The notes under the pieces were generated by a model that ran no database searches, was not told where the DNA came from, and saw only the letters and a program-made list of their open reading frames with translations. A stretch of 64,000 bases of DNA, from NCBI RefSeq assembly GCF_000169195.2, contig NC_016023.1, forward strand, positions 1,178,001 to 1,242,000. The letters run 5' to 3'. Within the stretch, counting starts at the first letter, position 1, and each line of letters starts with the position of its first letter. Origin of the DNA: Heyndrickxia coagulans 36D1 (GTDB lineage Bacteria; Bacillota; Bacilli; Bacillales; Bacillaceae_C). The position numbers and the translations under genes were made by a program. Positions 25,968-38,474 of this stretch are shown one piece after another.

Positions 25968-26867
25968 TTAAAGAAGTTTTTTTCCAAACAATGTTTCAAT
26001 CAGGCGGACAGCTTTTTCTGCCGTTTGATTGCGGCTGTCAAGGATCGGGTTTACTTCAACAACCTCGGCTGAAACAACGGCATCTGCATCGTGCAGCATC
26101 TCCATGGCGAGCCTGCTTTCGCGGAAATGAATCCCGCCGTATACAGGCGTTCCCACACCCGGGGCTTCTTGCGGATCGAGCGCATCTAAATCGAACGACA
26201 AATGAATGCCATCCGTTCTTTCTTTTAAATAGTTAATACTTTCTGTCATGACACTCTCCATCCCGAACCGGTCAATTTCAGCCATCGTGTAGATTTTTAT
26301 GCCCAGATTACGGATGAAATCCTTTTCCCCTTCGTCCAAATCCCGCTGCCCGATCAGGACAACATGCTCCGCTTTCAGTTTTGGAATATAGCCGTAAACG
26401 CCCGTTAAAGAAGCATGCCCGTGCCCGAGGCTGGCGGCAAGCGGCATGCCGTGGACATTTCCGGAAGGGCTTGTCTCAGGAATGTTCATATCCGCATGCG
26501 CGTCAAACCAAATGACGCCGAGATTTCTGTAATGCTTGCTGATGCCGGCAATTGTGCCAATGGCAATACTGTGGTCGCCACCAAAAATAAGCGGAAACCG
26601 GTTGCTTTTTACAATTTCATCTGTATGCTCTGCAATGGACTGGCTTGCTTTTGAAATCGATTTCAAATTTCTCGCATTGGCTTCATCATCAGGGAGCTGC
26701 TCCGCCCTGCCAATTTCAATATTGCCCAAATCGGTAACCGCGCAGCCGAGTTTCTCTAGCCCTTCTTTCACACCTGCATACCGGATCGCCTGCGGGCCCA
26801 GATCCACCCCTTTATATCGCTGCCCAAGATCCATTGGAACACCCATTATTGTAATATGTTTCTCCAT
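25968..26867 (-). CDS. rocF: Arginase
   Basis: 299 residues, typical for RocF. It hydrolyses arginine to ornithine and urea using a binuclear manganese site. Metal ligands and neighbours are visible in GGDHSIAIG (about residue 98), WFDAHADMN (about 120-128) and LSFDLDALDP (about 222-231); substrate-binding SPSGNVHGMP is also present. The next genes in the arginine pathway are not adjacent. A GGGAAGGGGG site precedes the ATG, and a sigma-A-like promoter is visible in place of the sigma-L promoter known for B. subtilis rocF. Confidence 0.97.
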   Translation of the reverse strand: MEKHITIMGVPMDLGQRYKGVDLGPQAIRYAGVKEGLEKLGCAVTDLGNIEIGRAEQLPDDEANARNLKSISKASQSIAEHTDEIVKSNRFPLIFGGDHSIAIGTIAGISKHYRNLGVIWFDAHADMNIPETSPSGNVHGMPLAASLGHGHASLTGVYGYIPKLKAEHVVLIGQRDLDEGEKDFIRNLGIKIYTMAEIDRFGMESVMTESINYLKERTDGIHLSFDLDALDPQEAPGVGTPVYGGIHFRESRLAMEMLHDADAVVSAEVVEVNPILDSRNQTAEKAVRLIETLFGKKLL

Positions 26868-26899
26868 CAGACTGCCCCCTTCCCTTCTCTCTATATATC

Positions 26900-26928
26900 A
26901 TTGTAAAATTGTTTTCCAATTGGCTCAA
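26900..26928 (-). promoter_or_regulatory. Candidate sigma-A promoter of rocF
   Basis: On the minus strand TTGAGC (26928-26923) and TACAAT (26905-26900) are spaced by 17 nt, about 30 nt before the rocF start. No -24/-12 TGGCAC-TTGC pair was found. Confidence 0.5.
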
Positions 26929-27137
26929 CTGTACAAAATTCTGTATAATTATACAGAAGAAATGGGAATTAGCTAAAATATCCTCCTTCAGACGGCAGTC
27001 AAACATTCTTGTTCACTGATTTTTTAGCTTTGCAGGTGGGGGCTTCTAAGGTAATTGCACCACTAGATTAAACATCAACCACCCATTAACAGACAATGAA
27101 GTGTACATGATGTTAAAACAATTTACAGATAAATAAA
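26929..27137. other. Intergenic region, nothing recognised
   Basis: Between the rocF promoter and the terminator of the rRNA-tRNA operon I see no gene and no clear regulatory motif. Confidence 0.4.
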
Positions 27138-27178
27138 AAACGCTCAAAATCCTCTTATAAAAAAGGGTTTTGAGCGTT
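27138..27178 (-). terminator. Terminator of the rRNA-tRNA operon
   Basis: On the minus strand AACGCTCAAAA pairs with TTTTGAGCGTT, followed by TTTTATTTAT, just after tRNA-Gly. Confidence 0.9.
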
Positions 27179-27187
27179 TCTCTTTGA

Positions 27188-27259
27188 AGCGGAAGACGGG
27201 ACTCGAACCCGCGACCCACACCTTGGGAAGGTGTTGTTCTACCACTAAACTACTTCCGC
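27188..27259 (-). tRNA. tRNA-Gly (anticodon CCC)
   Basis: GCGGAAGTAGTTTAGTGG starts the gene; the anticodon arm ACACC-TTCCCAA-GGTGT gives CCC, reading GGG. The body closely resembles the usual Gly(GCC) tRNA. CCA is not encoded. Confidence 0.9.
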
Positions 27260-27299
27260 ATATTTATAGAATACCACACACTTTAAAAAAAGAAAAGAG

Positions 27300-27372
27300 T
27301 GAGCCATGCAGGATTCGAACCTGCGACCCTCTGATTAAAAGTCAGATGCTCTACCAACTGAGCTAATGGCTC
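27300..27372 (-). tRNA. tRNA-Lys (anticodon TTT)
   Basis: Cloverleaf starting GAGCCATTAGCTCAG; anticodon loop CTTTTAA. CCA is not encoded. Confidence 0.96.
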
Positions 27373-27419
27373 GTAAAAATCTATATATCAAATGGCTACG
27401 CCAATTCAATAGCAAAAGG

Positions 27420-27491
27420 CTGGGCCAGCTGGATTCGAACCAACGCATGACGGAGTCAAAGTCCGTTGCCTTACCGCTTGGCTATGGCCCA
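27420..27491 (-). tRNA. tRNA-Gln (anticodon TTG)
   Basis: Cloverleaf starting TGGGCCATAGCCAAG; anticodon arm ACGGA-CTTTGAC-TCCGT. CCA is not encoded. Confidence 0.96.
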
Positions 27492-27555
27492 ATTATCTAT
27501 AGTATGAACCCTCTCACCAAAAAAATGCACCAAAGTGCATGTCCAAAAAAAAGGA

Positions 27556-27640
27556 TGGTGGAGGGGGACGGATTCGAACCGCCGAACCCTGAGGGAGCGG
27601 ATTTACAGTCCGCCGCGTTTAGCCACTTCGCTACCCCTCC
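27556..27640 (-). tRNA. tRNA-Tyr (anticodon GTA)
   Basis: Class II tRNA with a long variable arm, starting GGAGGGGTAGCGAAG; anticodon arm GCGGA-CTGTAAA-TCCGC. CCA is encoded. Confidence 0.96.
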
Positions 27641-27645
27641 GTAAA

Positions 27646-27721
<76 letters not shown>

Positions 27722-27728
27722 ATAAAAA

Positions 27729-27801
27729 TGGAGGATGACGGGCTCGAACCGCCGACCCTCTGCTTGTAAGGCAGACGCTCTCCCAGCTGAGCTAATCCTC
27801 C
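27729..27801 (-). tRNA. tRNA-Val (anticodon TAC)
   Basis: Cloverleaf starting GGAGGATTAGCTCAG; anticodon arm TCTGC-CTTACAA-GCAGA. CCA is not encoded. Confidence 0.96.
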
Positions 27802-27812
27802 AAATATGTAAA

Positions 27813-27887
27813 TGGTGACCCGTACGGGATTCGAACCCGTGTTACCGCCGTGAAAGGGCGGTGTCTTAACCGCTTGACCAACGGGCC
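27813..27887 (-). tRNA. tRNA-Glu (anticodon TTC)
   Basis: Cloverleaf starting GGCCCGTTGGTCAAG; anticodon arm CCGCC-CTTTCAC-GGCGG. CCA is encoded. Confidence 0.96.
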
Positions 27888-27898
27888 AAAAAACTATA

Positions 27899-27971
27899 AG
27901 CTTCCAATCGGGCTCGAACCGATGACCTCTTCCTTACCATGGAAGTGCTCTACCTGCTGAGCTATGGAAGC
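27899..27971 (-). tRNA. tRNA-Thr (anticodon GGT)
   Basis: Cloverleaf starting GCTTCCATAGCTCAG; anticodon arm CTTCC-ATGGTAA-GGAAG. CCA is not encoded. Confidence 0.95.
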
Positions 27972-27977
27972 ATATGA

Positions 27978-28049
27978 CTCCGCAGGTAGGATTCGAACCT
28001 ACGACCGATCGGTTAACAGCCGATTGCTCTACCACTGAGCTACTGCGGA
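27978..28049 (-). tRNA. tRNA-Asn (anticodon GTT)
   Basis: Cloverleaf starting TCCGCAGTAGCTCAG; anticodon arm ATCGG-CTGTTAA-CCGAT. First tRNA after 5S rRNA. CCA is not encoded. Confidence 0.96.
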
Positions 28050-28055
28050 ATATCA

Positions 28056-28173
<118 letters not shown>

Positions 28174-28294
28174 CTCAATGACAAAAATCATTATAGCAAA
28201 GTTTCCATTGCTTATCAACAGGAATTATGTGATTCCCTGAAAACCGGATGGGAGAAAAAACTGTAAACGGAGAATGCGTTTCTAACTTTGAGAA

Positions 28295-28578
28295 TTGTCT
28301 AGCTCCAGCGCCTATCGGCTAGCGTATTTCTACGCTTTCTCCCTACGATAAGTCAACATCGGCTCGCCTTTAGGGGCTCGCCGTATTTCCTTTATCTCAG
28401 TCGAAAGCTCCGAAATCCGTACGCCGATGAGCGAGGCGCTTCCGCTTTTCTATTGTCCAGCTCCGGTGCCTAGCCCCTCGAGGTCGAATAACCTGCCCGT
28501 CACGGAGCCAAAAGACGGCTCCATGCCGGTCAGAACATTCGCTTGTCGGGGCTAAACAAGGCACCTCCGCTTTTCTAT
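28295..28578. repeat. Two tandem Bacillaceae intergenic repeat elements in the 23S-5S spacer
   Basis: Two related units stand head to tail: 28295-28452 begins TTGTCTAGCTCCAGCGCCT and ends AGGCGCTTCCGCTTTTCTA; 28453-28578 begins TTGTCCAGCTCCGGTGCCT and ends AGGCACCTCCGCTTTTCTA. Their ends are partly inverted (AGCGCCT/AGGCGCT and GGTGCCT/AGGCACC), so each folds into a long hairpin. Elements with these ends are scattered through Bacillus and Geobacillus genomes. Here they lengthen the spacer between 23S and 5S to about 400 nt. Confidence 0.75.
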
Positions 28579-28580
28579 TT

Positions 28581-33229
<4,649 letters not shown>

Positions 33230-33325
33230 AGATGTTTGATAAAAGCTCAAAAAGAATTTGACGTTTCGTTTTGTCCAGTTTTCAAGGAACAATCTTCGCC
33301 GTTTATTCATAACAGCGACTTTTAT

Positions 33326-33354
33326 ATTATATCAAGTATAAAGTGCTTTGTCAA
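33326..33354 (-). promoter_or_regulatory. rRNA operon promoter P2
   Basis: Perfect sigma-A promoter on the minus strand: TTGACA (33354-33349), 17 nt, TATAAT (33331-33326). Confidence 0.95.
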
Positions 33355-33399
33355 CACTTTTTTATCTGTCCTGCCTCATGTGAAGCAGCGACATTTATT

Positions 33400-33428
33400 A
33401 ATATACCAAGATAGCAAATCGATGTCAA
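33400..33428 (-). promoter_or_regulatory. rRNA operon promoter P1
   Basis: TTGACA (33428-33423), 17 nt, TATATT (33405-33400) on the minus strand, 74 nt upstream of P2. An AT-rich UP-like stretch precedes it. Confidence 0.9.
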
Positions 33429-33696
33429 CAGCCTTTGTATATTTTTATTCTATATAAAATGAACTTGAGTTTTTACATCAAGCCTGGGCACCGATTTGCA
33501 TGACGATACTTTTTGCAGCAGGCAACAGAGCTGAGAGATTTTATTTATTTTATATATTTTTTCAGCTTTACGGAGGGAAGCCAAATCAACTTGTTTACGC
33601 TGTACAGCCAGGCGTTATACTGCAGACGGTATACCCGGGAGCTTCCCTCCATTTATCGAAATTGTTATTTCTTATAATAGATATTACAGCCGGACT
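33429..33696. other. Intergenic region with a long-range inverted repeat
   Basis: No gene found. GGAGGGAAGC (33572-33581) and GCTTCCCTCC (33641-33650) are perfectly inverted across 59 nt. AGCTGA/TCAGCT arms (about 33530 and 33562) enclose an AT-only stretch next to it. On the minus strand this could end the short-chain dehydrogenase transcript, although the spacing is unusual. Confidence 0.4.
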
Positions 33697-34485
33697 TTAG
33701 GAAAGGACTGCCCCGCCATCAATGACAACCGTTTGCCCAATGATATGGGAAGACAGGTCTGATGCAAGATAGAGCAGAACATTCGCCACTTCTTCCGGTT
33801 GTGTATAGCGGCCAGTCGGGGCGGATGCAGCCATTTGCTGCCTCGTTTGTTCAGCAGCTGCTGAATCACCTCCGGCAAAACCGTTTTCAATTTTTCTCAT
33901 CATTTCTGTGTCCACAACCCCTGGACATACCGCATTGACACGGACGCCGGACGGAGCTGCCTCAATTCCTGCCGTTTTCGTCATGCCGATCACCGCATGC
34001 TTACTGGCGCCGTATGCCACCATTTCCGGTGTGCCGACGAGGCCGGCAACAGAAGCCGTATTGACAATGGTGCCGCTTTTTTGGCTGATCATATGCGGCA
34101 ACACATACTTCATACCAAGAAAGACGCCGCGTACATTAATGCCCATCAGTTTATCAAATACTTCTTCGGGATAATCTATGAGCGGTTTCATCTTTCCTTC
34201 CCAACCAGCATTGTTTAAAAGAATATCAATTTTTCCATAAGTATCTAGCGCAGTTCGGACGTAATGTTGGACATCTTTGGATTTGGAAACATCGGTCCGG
34301 ACAAAAATCGCTTCCCCACCATTTTCACGGATTTTTCCAGCCGTTTCTTCTCCCAATTCATCAGATAAATCAGCGACCACGACATTTGCTCCGCCCGCAG
34401 CCAGTTTCAAGCATGCTTCGCGGCCGATTCCTCCCCCACCGCCGGTTACGATTGCAACTTTTCCTGTGAAATCAAATGTTTGCAC
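33697..34485 (-). CDS. Short-chain dehydrogenase/reductase (SDR)
   Basis: 262 residues from the GTG at 34485, preceded by AAAGGGTGG; the frame is open further upstream but has no site there. Classical SDR features: cofactor motif TGGGGGIGRE near residue 13, NNAG near 92, catalytic Ser in NTASVAG, YGASK (Tyr and Lys of the active site) near 158 and the PGVVDTEM loop. Asp in VVADLSDE at the end of strand 2 favours NAD(H) over NADP(H). Substrate unknown; many such proteins oxidise alcohols or sugars, and 3-oxoacyl reductase is a common automatic label. Confidence 0.92.
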   Translation of the reverse strand: MQTFDFTGKVAIVTGGGGGIGREACLKLAAGGANVVVADLSDELGEETAGKIRENGGEAIFVRTDVSKSKDVQHYVRTALDTYGKIDILLNNAGWEGKMKPLIDYPEEVFDKLMGINVRGVFLGMKYVLPHMISQKSGTIVNTASVAGLVGTPEMVAYGASKHAVIGMTKTAGIEAAPSGVRVNAVCPGVVDTEMMRKIENGFAGGDSAAAEQTRQQMAASAPTGRYTQPEEVANVLLYLASDLSSHIIGQTVVIDGGAVLS

Positions 34486-34698
34486 TGGCGCCACCCTTTC
34501 CAAATTCGGTTCATCTTCAGTGTAATGGTTTGTAAAGAAGAAAGCAATGGTAACGCTTTCAAAAATTGTGTCTATTTTTTGCAACCGGCGATAGATAACC
34601 CATCTGCTTCTTTCGCGGCACGGGCAGAAATAAAAAACGGCAAATTCACTTGCAGGCGCCCATGCTGCAACAGTGGCACTGGAAAAAGCGGGGGCTGG

Positions 34699-36423
34699 TC
34701 AAGCGTCCCCGCGGTCCAGTTGATAAAGTTTGCGGTAACGCGCATGGTTTTCCATCAATGCCGCGTGTGTGCCCTGCATGGCGATTTTTCCTTCATCCAG
34801 AAAGACGATCTGATCCATTTTTTCCATCCCGGCCAGATGGTGAGTAATGAAAATCACCGTTTTGTCCTTTAAAACTTCAAACATCGTATCGAGCAGGTCT
34901 TTTTCTGTCAGGGGATCAAGCCCGACAGTCGGTTCATCCAAAATGACCACAGGCGTATTTTGCAGCAGGATCCGTGCGAGGGCGATTCTTTGCCGCTCGC
35001 CTCCCGAAAAACGCTGGCCGGTTTCCTCCATTTGGGTATGGATCCCATTTGGAAGGGAGTGGAGATACCGGTCAAGTTTGACTTGCCGGATGGCCTCCTC
35101 TATTTCTTCTGATGTGGCGCCGGGGCGTCCGAGGGCAGCGTTATTTTCGACCGTTGTCGCGAACAGATAAGGTTTCTGGTTCAAGACACTGACCAGCTGG
35201 TGAATCCCTTCGCCATATGCTGCCGGGGCATGCCCGCCGATGGAAACGGTCCCTGAAGCAGGCTGCAGCGCCCCAATCAGCAGATGGAGAAGCGTCGATT
35301 TGCCCGCTCCGCTTTTGCCAAGCACCGCGATTTTTTGCCCATGGGGAATGGTGAGTGACACATCGTTCAAAGCTGCGGCCGGTTCGTTTTCATAATAGTA
35401 AAAGACATGTTCCAAACGGATATCCGCTTTCTCTCCAGGAACTACGCTATTCCTGCTTTTATCCGGGACGTACTGCCGGATCGCGTCAATCCGTTGCAGG
35501 GATTCCTTGTATGCCGGAATCTTTTCCACCGCCGCGGATGCCGGGATGATGCCTTCCAGAATCGGAAGGGTTACAAGTGTAAAAGACGCAATATAGGTCG
35601 GGGCGATGTCTCCATGCATTGCGGCATGCCCTGCCCAGATGCCGGTAAATATTAAAATCATGCCCGAGATGACCTGTAGCTGAAAGTTCCGGTTATGATT
35701 CCAAAAGGACATCTTCCTTTCCATTTCGTGGCTTTCCTGGCTGTCTTCATGAAACTGCTTGAAAAACCGTTCTTTCTTTCCGCTGATGATCCAGTCGCGG
35801 ATGCCGAATAAAGTATCCGTGACGTTGCGGTACAGCCGGCTCTGTGTTTCTTTCAGCGCGATTTGTCGTTTTTTCATGAAATATAAGGATAAAAGCGGGT
35901 AAACAAACAGGACGATCCCCATTAATAAGGCAATCCATAACGCAAACTGCCAGTCAAATGCAGCCAGCGTGCAAACAGAATATAAAAACAAAAACAGCGC
36001 CGTCACGACAGGAAAAATGGTGCGGATATAAGCGTCCTGCAAGTGCTCGATGTCATCGGCAAGCGTGCCGAGCAGATCCCCCGCCTGAAAACGCGAGCGG
36101 ATAAACAGCGCCTGCGGTTCGAGCATTTCATACAGTTTGACGCGCATATCAGCAAGAATCTTCAACACCGTATTATGCCCGCTAAGCCGCTCAAAATAAC
36201 GGGCGACCGGCCGCGCGATCCCGAAAGCGCGCACGCCGACGATCGGGACATAAATCAAAAGAATCGTCACCGGCATTTCGGAAGCCCTTGTGATCAAATA
36301 CCCGGACGTAAAGGTGAGCATCGATGAAGCAAGAAAAGCAACAATGCCAAGCAGGACAGTAGCTACCATCAGCCACCGGTACTGACGGATATACGGTTTA
36401 ATATACCGGTTGAAGTATGCCAT
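34699..36423 (-). CDS. cydC: Thiol reductant ABC exporter subunit CydC
   Basis: 574 residues. Six membrane helices (residues about 15-310) precede an ATP-binding domain with Walker A GKSGAGKST (about 371), signature FSGGERQRIALAR and Walker B VVILDEPTVGLDP. The N-terminal LTFTSGYLITRASEMP stretch places it in the CydC branch. With CydD it exports cysteine/glutathione-type thiols needed to assemble cytochrome bd. Its start lies 26 nt inside the end of cydD. In B. subtilis naming this fourth operon gene is called cydD. Confidence 0.93.
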   Translation of the reverse strand: MAYFNRYIKPYIRQYRWLMVATVLLGIVAFLASSMLTFTSGYLITRASEMPVTILLIYVPIVGVRAFGIARPVARYFERLSGHNTVLKILADMRVKLYEMLEPQALFIRSRFQAGDLLGTLADDIEHLQDAYIRTIFPVVTALFLFLYSVCTLAAFDWQFALWIALLMGIVLFVYPLLSLYFMKKRQIALKETQSRLYRNVTDTLFGIRDWIISGKKERFFKQFHEDSQESHEMERKMSFWNHNRNFQLQVISGMILIFTGIWAGHAAMHGDIAPTYIASFTLVTLPILEGIIPASAAVEKIPAYKESLQRIDAIRQYVPDKSRNSVVPGEKADIRLEHVFYYYENEPAAALNDVSLTIPHGQKIAVLGKSGAGKSTLLHLLIGALQPASGTVSIGGHAPAAYGEGIHQLVSVLNQKPYLFATTVENNAALGRPGATSEEIEEAIRQVKLDRYLHSLPNGIHTQMEETGQRFSGGERQRIALARILLQNTPVVILDEPTVGLDPLTEKDLLDTMFEVLKDKTVIFITHHLAGMEKMDQIVFLDEGKIAMQGTHAALMENHARYRKLYQLDRGDA

Positions 36424-38146
36424 GTTCTACCCCTCCCCGCTGCGCCTCGACAAGTTCGTAAAAGGCGCCCTTTTTCCGGTACAGCTCATCGTATGTGCCC
36501 GCTTCTCTAAGCCTGCCGCCATCCATCACCAAAATCAAATCCATTTCTTTTACCCAGTGCAGGCGGTGGGTGGCAAAAAAGACAAGTTTATGTTCAAAAA
36601 GCGGGAGCATCAGCTGTTTAATTTCCTGTTCCGTTTCGATATCGAGATGCGCAGTCGGCTCATCCAAAAGCATAACCGGACGTGCATCCAGCAATGCCCG
36701 CGCAAGCGCAATCCGCTGTTCTTCACCGCCGCTTAGCACCCGTCCGCCCTGGCCGATTTTTTCATCAAGCCCGTTCGGAAAGCTGGCGATGAGGTCGGAA
36801 AGCCCTGCTGTCCGGGCCGCTTCCTCAATCTTTTCAAGCGGCGCATCCGGCGCATACCAGGCAATATTTTCCCGTACGGTCTTTGCAAAAATATACGGAT
36901 GCTGCGGAATGTAGTTCACCTGCTTTTGCCATTCGGTAAAGGACAAATGCGGAACTTCCAGGCCGTCAATCCTGATCCGTCCGCCATTCGGCATGGAGAA
37001 CCCGGATAACAGGTCAATCAGCGTCGATTTGCCCGAACCGGAGATGCCGATCACGCCGATTTTTTGAAACCCACGGGCGGTAAACGTGACATCCTGCAAA
37101 ATCGCCCGGTTTTCTTCCGGCGACTGTTTTTCGAGCCCTTCCACCGTTAATGTACTGTGTTCGTTCCAAACCGGGACGGGAAAAGAAAGCCCATTTCCAA
37201 AATCTTCTTTTTCGGCAAGCAGGCGGTGGATCTTCTCGCCCGCCTCTTTGCCGTTCATCGTGGCATGGTAATCGCTGCCGAGATCGCGGACCGGCATAAA
37301 ATACTCCGGCGCGAGAATTAAAAGCGCAAGAGCCGGTTCAAATCCGATTTGCCCGTTAATCAGCCGGAGCCCGAGTTCCACGGCCACGACCGCCACGGAC
37401 AAAGTCGCAAAAAAGTCCAGGGAAAACGACGATAAAAAAGCAATTCTGAGCGTGCGGTTTGTGGCAATCCGGTACTTGTTGCTGACTTCCCAAATGGCTT
37501 CTTTATGGCTTTTGCTCCGCCCTAAAAATTTCAGCGTCACGAGCCCCCTTAACGAGTCCACAAAATGGCGGGAAAGCAGCTGGTACGTTTCCCATCTCGC
37601 TTCTTTCTGCTTTTGCGCGGCGAGCCCGAGCAGAATCAAAAACCCGATTAAAATCGGCATGACAACCAGCAGCGTGATCCCGGTTTCAACATCCTGTGAA
37701 AAAATATACACAAGGAGAACAGCCGGGATCGTCAGGCACGCGATAAACCGTGGAATAAAAAGCTCTAAATAAGTACGGAACTCCGGAATGCCCTCAAGGC
37801 AAAGCGTCACCAGATTGCCCGTGCCATGCCTGCTGATGGCGCGCGGTCCGATGCGAAACAGCTTTTCAACGAGCAAGTTTTGGTAATGGAGGGACGTGCG
37901 GCCGGCAAACCGGAACGCAACCCGCGACTTTGCCCACTGCAAAAAGTGGCGGATGAGATGGGCGGCGAAAAAGATGCCAAATTCAGCCGCTGCTTCCTGC
38001 CACGGCACCCCTTTGTATAAATGGACAATCGCTTTTGCCAGGTATACTGCCTGCACGATAATAGCAACCGATTGGATCATCGTCAGGCATCCGGCAATGA
38101 TAAAAGTTTTTAAGCTGCCTTTATACTGCATCAGATGTTTATCCAT
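36398..38146 (-). CDS. cydD: Thiol reductant ABC exporter subunit CydD
   Basis: 582 residues from the ATG at 38146 (GAGAGGAG upstream); an ATG 39 nt earlier has no site. Six membrane helices (about 20-300) and an ATPase domain with GISGSGKST, LSGGEEQRIALAR and VMLLDEPTAHLD. The start MDKHLMQYKGSLKTF and helix composition match the CydD branch (cydC in B. subtilis numbering). It forms a heterodimer with the next gene product. The leader between cydB and this gene contains a terminator and repeated motifs. Confidence 0.93.
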   Translation of the reverse strand: MDKHLMQYKGSLKTFIIAGCLTMIQSVAIIVQAVYLAKAIVHLYKGVPWQEAAAEFGIFFAAHLIRHFLQWAKSRVAFRFAGRTSLHYQNLLVEKLFRIGPRAISRHGTGNLVTLCLEGIPEFRTYLELFIPRFIACLTIPAVLLVYIFSQDVETGITLLVVMPILIGFLILLGLAAQKQKEARWETYQLLSRHFVDSLRGLVTLKFLGRSKSHKEAIWEVSNKYRIATNRTLRIAFLSSFSLDFFATLSVAVVAVELGLRLINGQIGFEPALALLILAPEYFMPVRDLGSDYHATMNGKEAGEKIHRLLAEKEDFGNGLSFPVPVWNEHSTLTVEGLEKQSPEENRAILQDVTFTARGFQKIGVIGISGSGKSTLIDLLSGFSMPNGGRIRIDGLEVPHLSFTEWQKQVNYIPQHPYIFAKTVRENIAWYAPDAPLEKIEEAARTAGLSDLIASFPNGLDEKIGQGGRVLSGGEEQRIALARALLDARPVMLLDEPTAHLDIETEQEIKQLMLPLFEHKLVFFATHRLHWVKEMDLILVMDGGRLREAGTYDELYRKKGAFYELVEAQRGGVEHGILQPVY

Positions 38147-38281
38147 CCGCACCAGCTCCTCTCCGGTATGGGGCCATTCCGCCATACGCAGGGCTTTTTT
38201 GATTCGTTCATTGGCATATTTTCACCTGTACGGAGTCCCTAAGATCGTGCCAGGTTCCTGCTTCAATCCGCAATATGCGGA

Positions 38282-38384
38282 CTGCTTCTCTCCGTACCCA
38301 TCCAAAAGGTTCCATTCCAGGAGTAGTATCCATTCCCTATTCCCGTATTGATCTGCTTCTCTCCGCACCCGTCCAAACGGTGCC
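38282..38384 (-). repeat. Direct repeat of 32 nt in the cydD leader
   Basis: Two copies (38282-38313 and 38353-38384) are identical at 28 of 32 positions and lie 71 nt apart; on the minus strand each contains GG..CGGAGAGAAGCAG. They lie between the terminator after cydB and the cydD start, so they are part of the cydD leader or its promoter region. Confidence 0.6.
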
Positions 38385-38388
38385 GAAT

Positions 38389-38432
38389 GAAAAAGAAAAC
38401 ACCCGGTTTGCCCGAAATCCGCTCCCCGGGTG
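38389..38432 (-). terminator. Terminator/attenuator between cydB and cydD
   Basis: On the minus strand CACCCGG (38432-38426) pairs with CCGGGTG (38406-38400) and is followed by TTTTCTTTTTC. Confidence 0.75.
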
Positions 38433-38474
38433 AGCAGTGGACGGCGATCTTTAACCCCCGCCCCCTGAACTTTT

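Noticed and set aside
26868-26960. Sigma-L (-24/-12) promoter for rocF
   Set aside because: The TGGCAC and TTGC boxes were not found at the right spacing; a sigma-A-like pair fits better.
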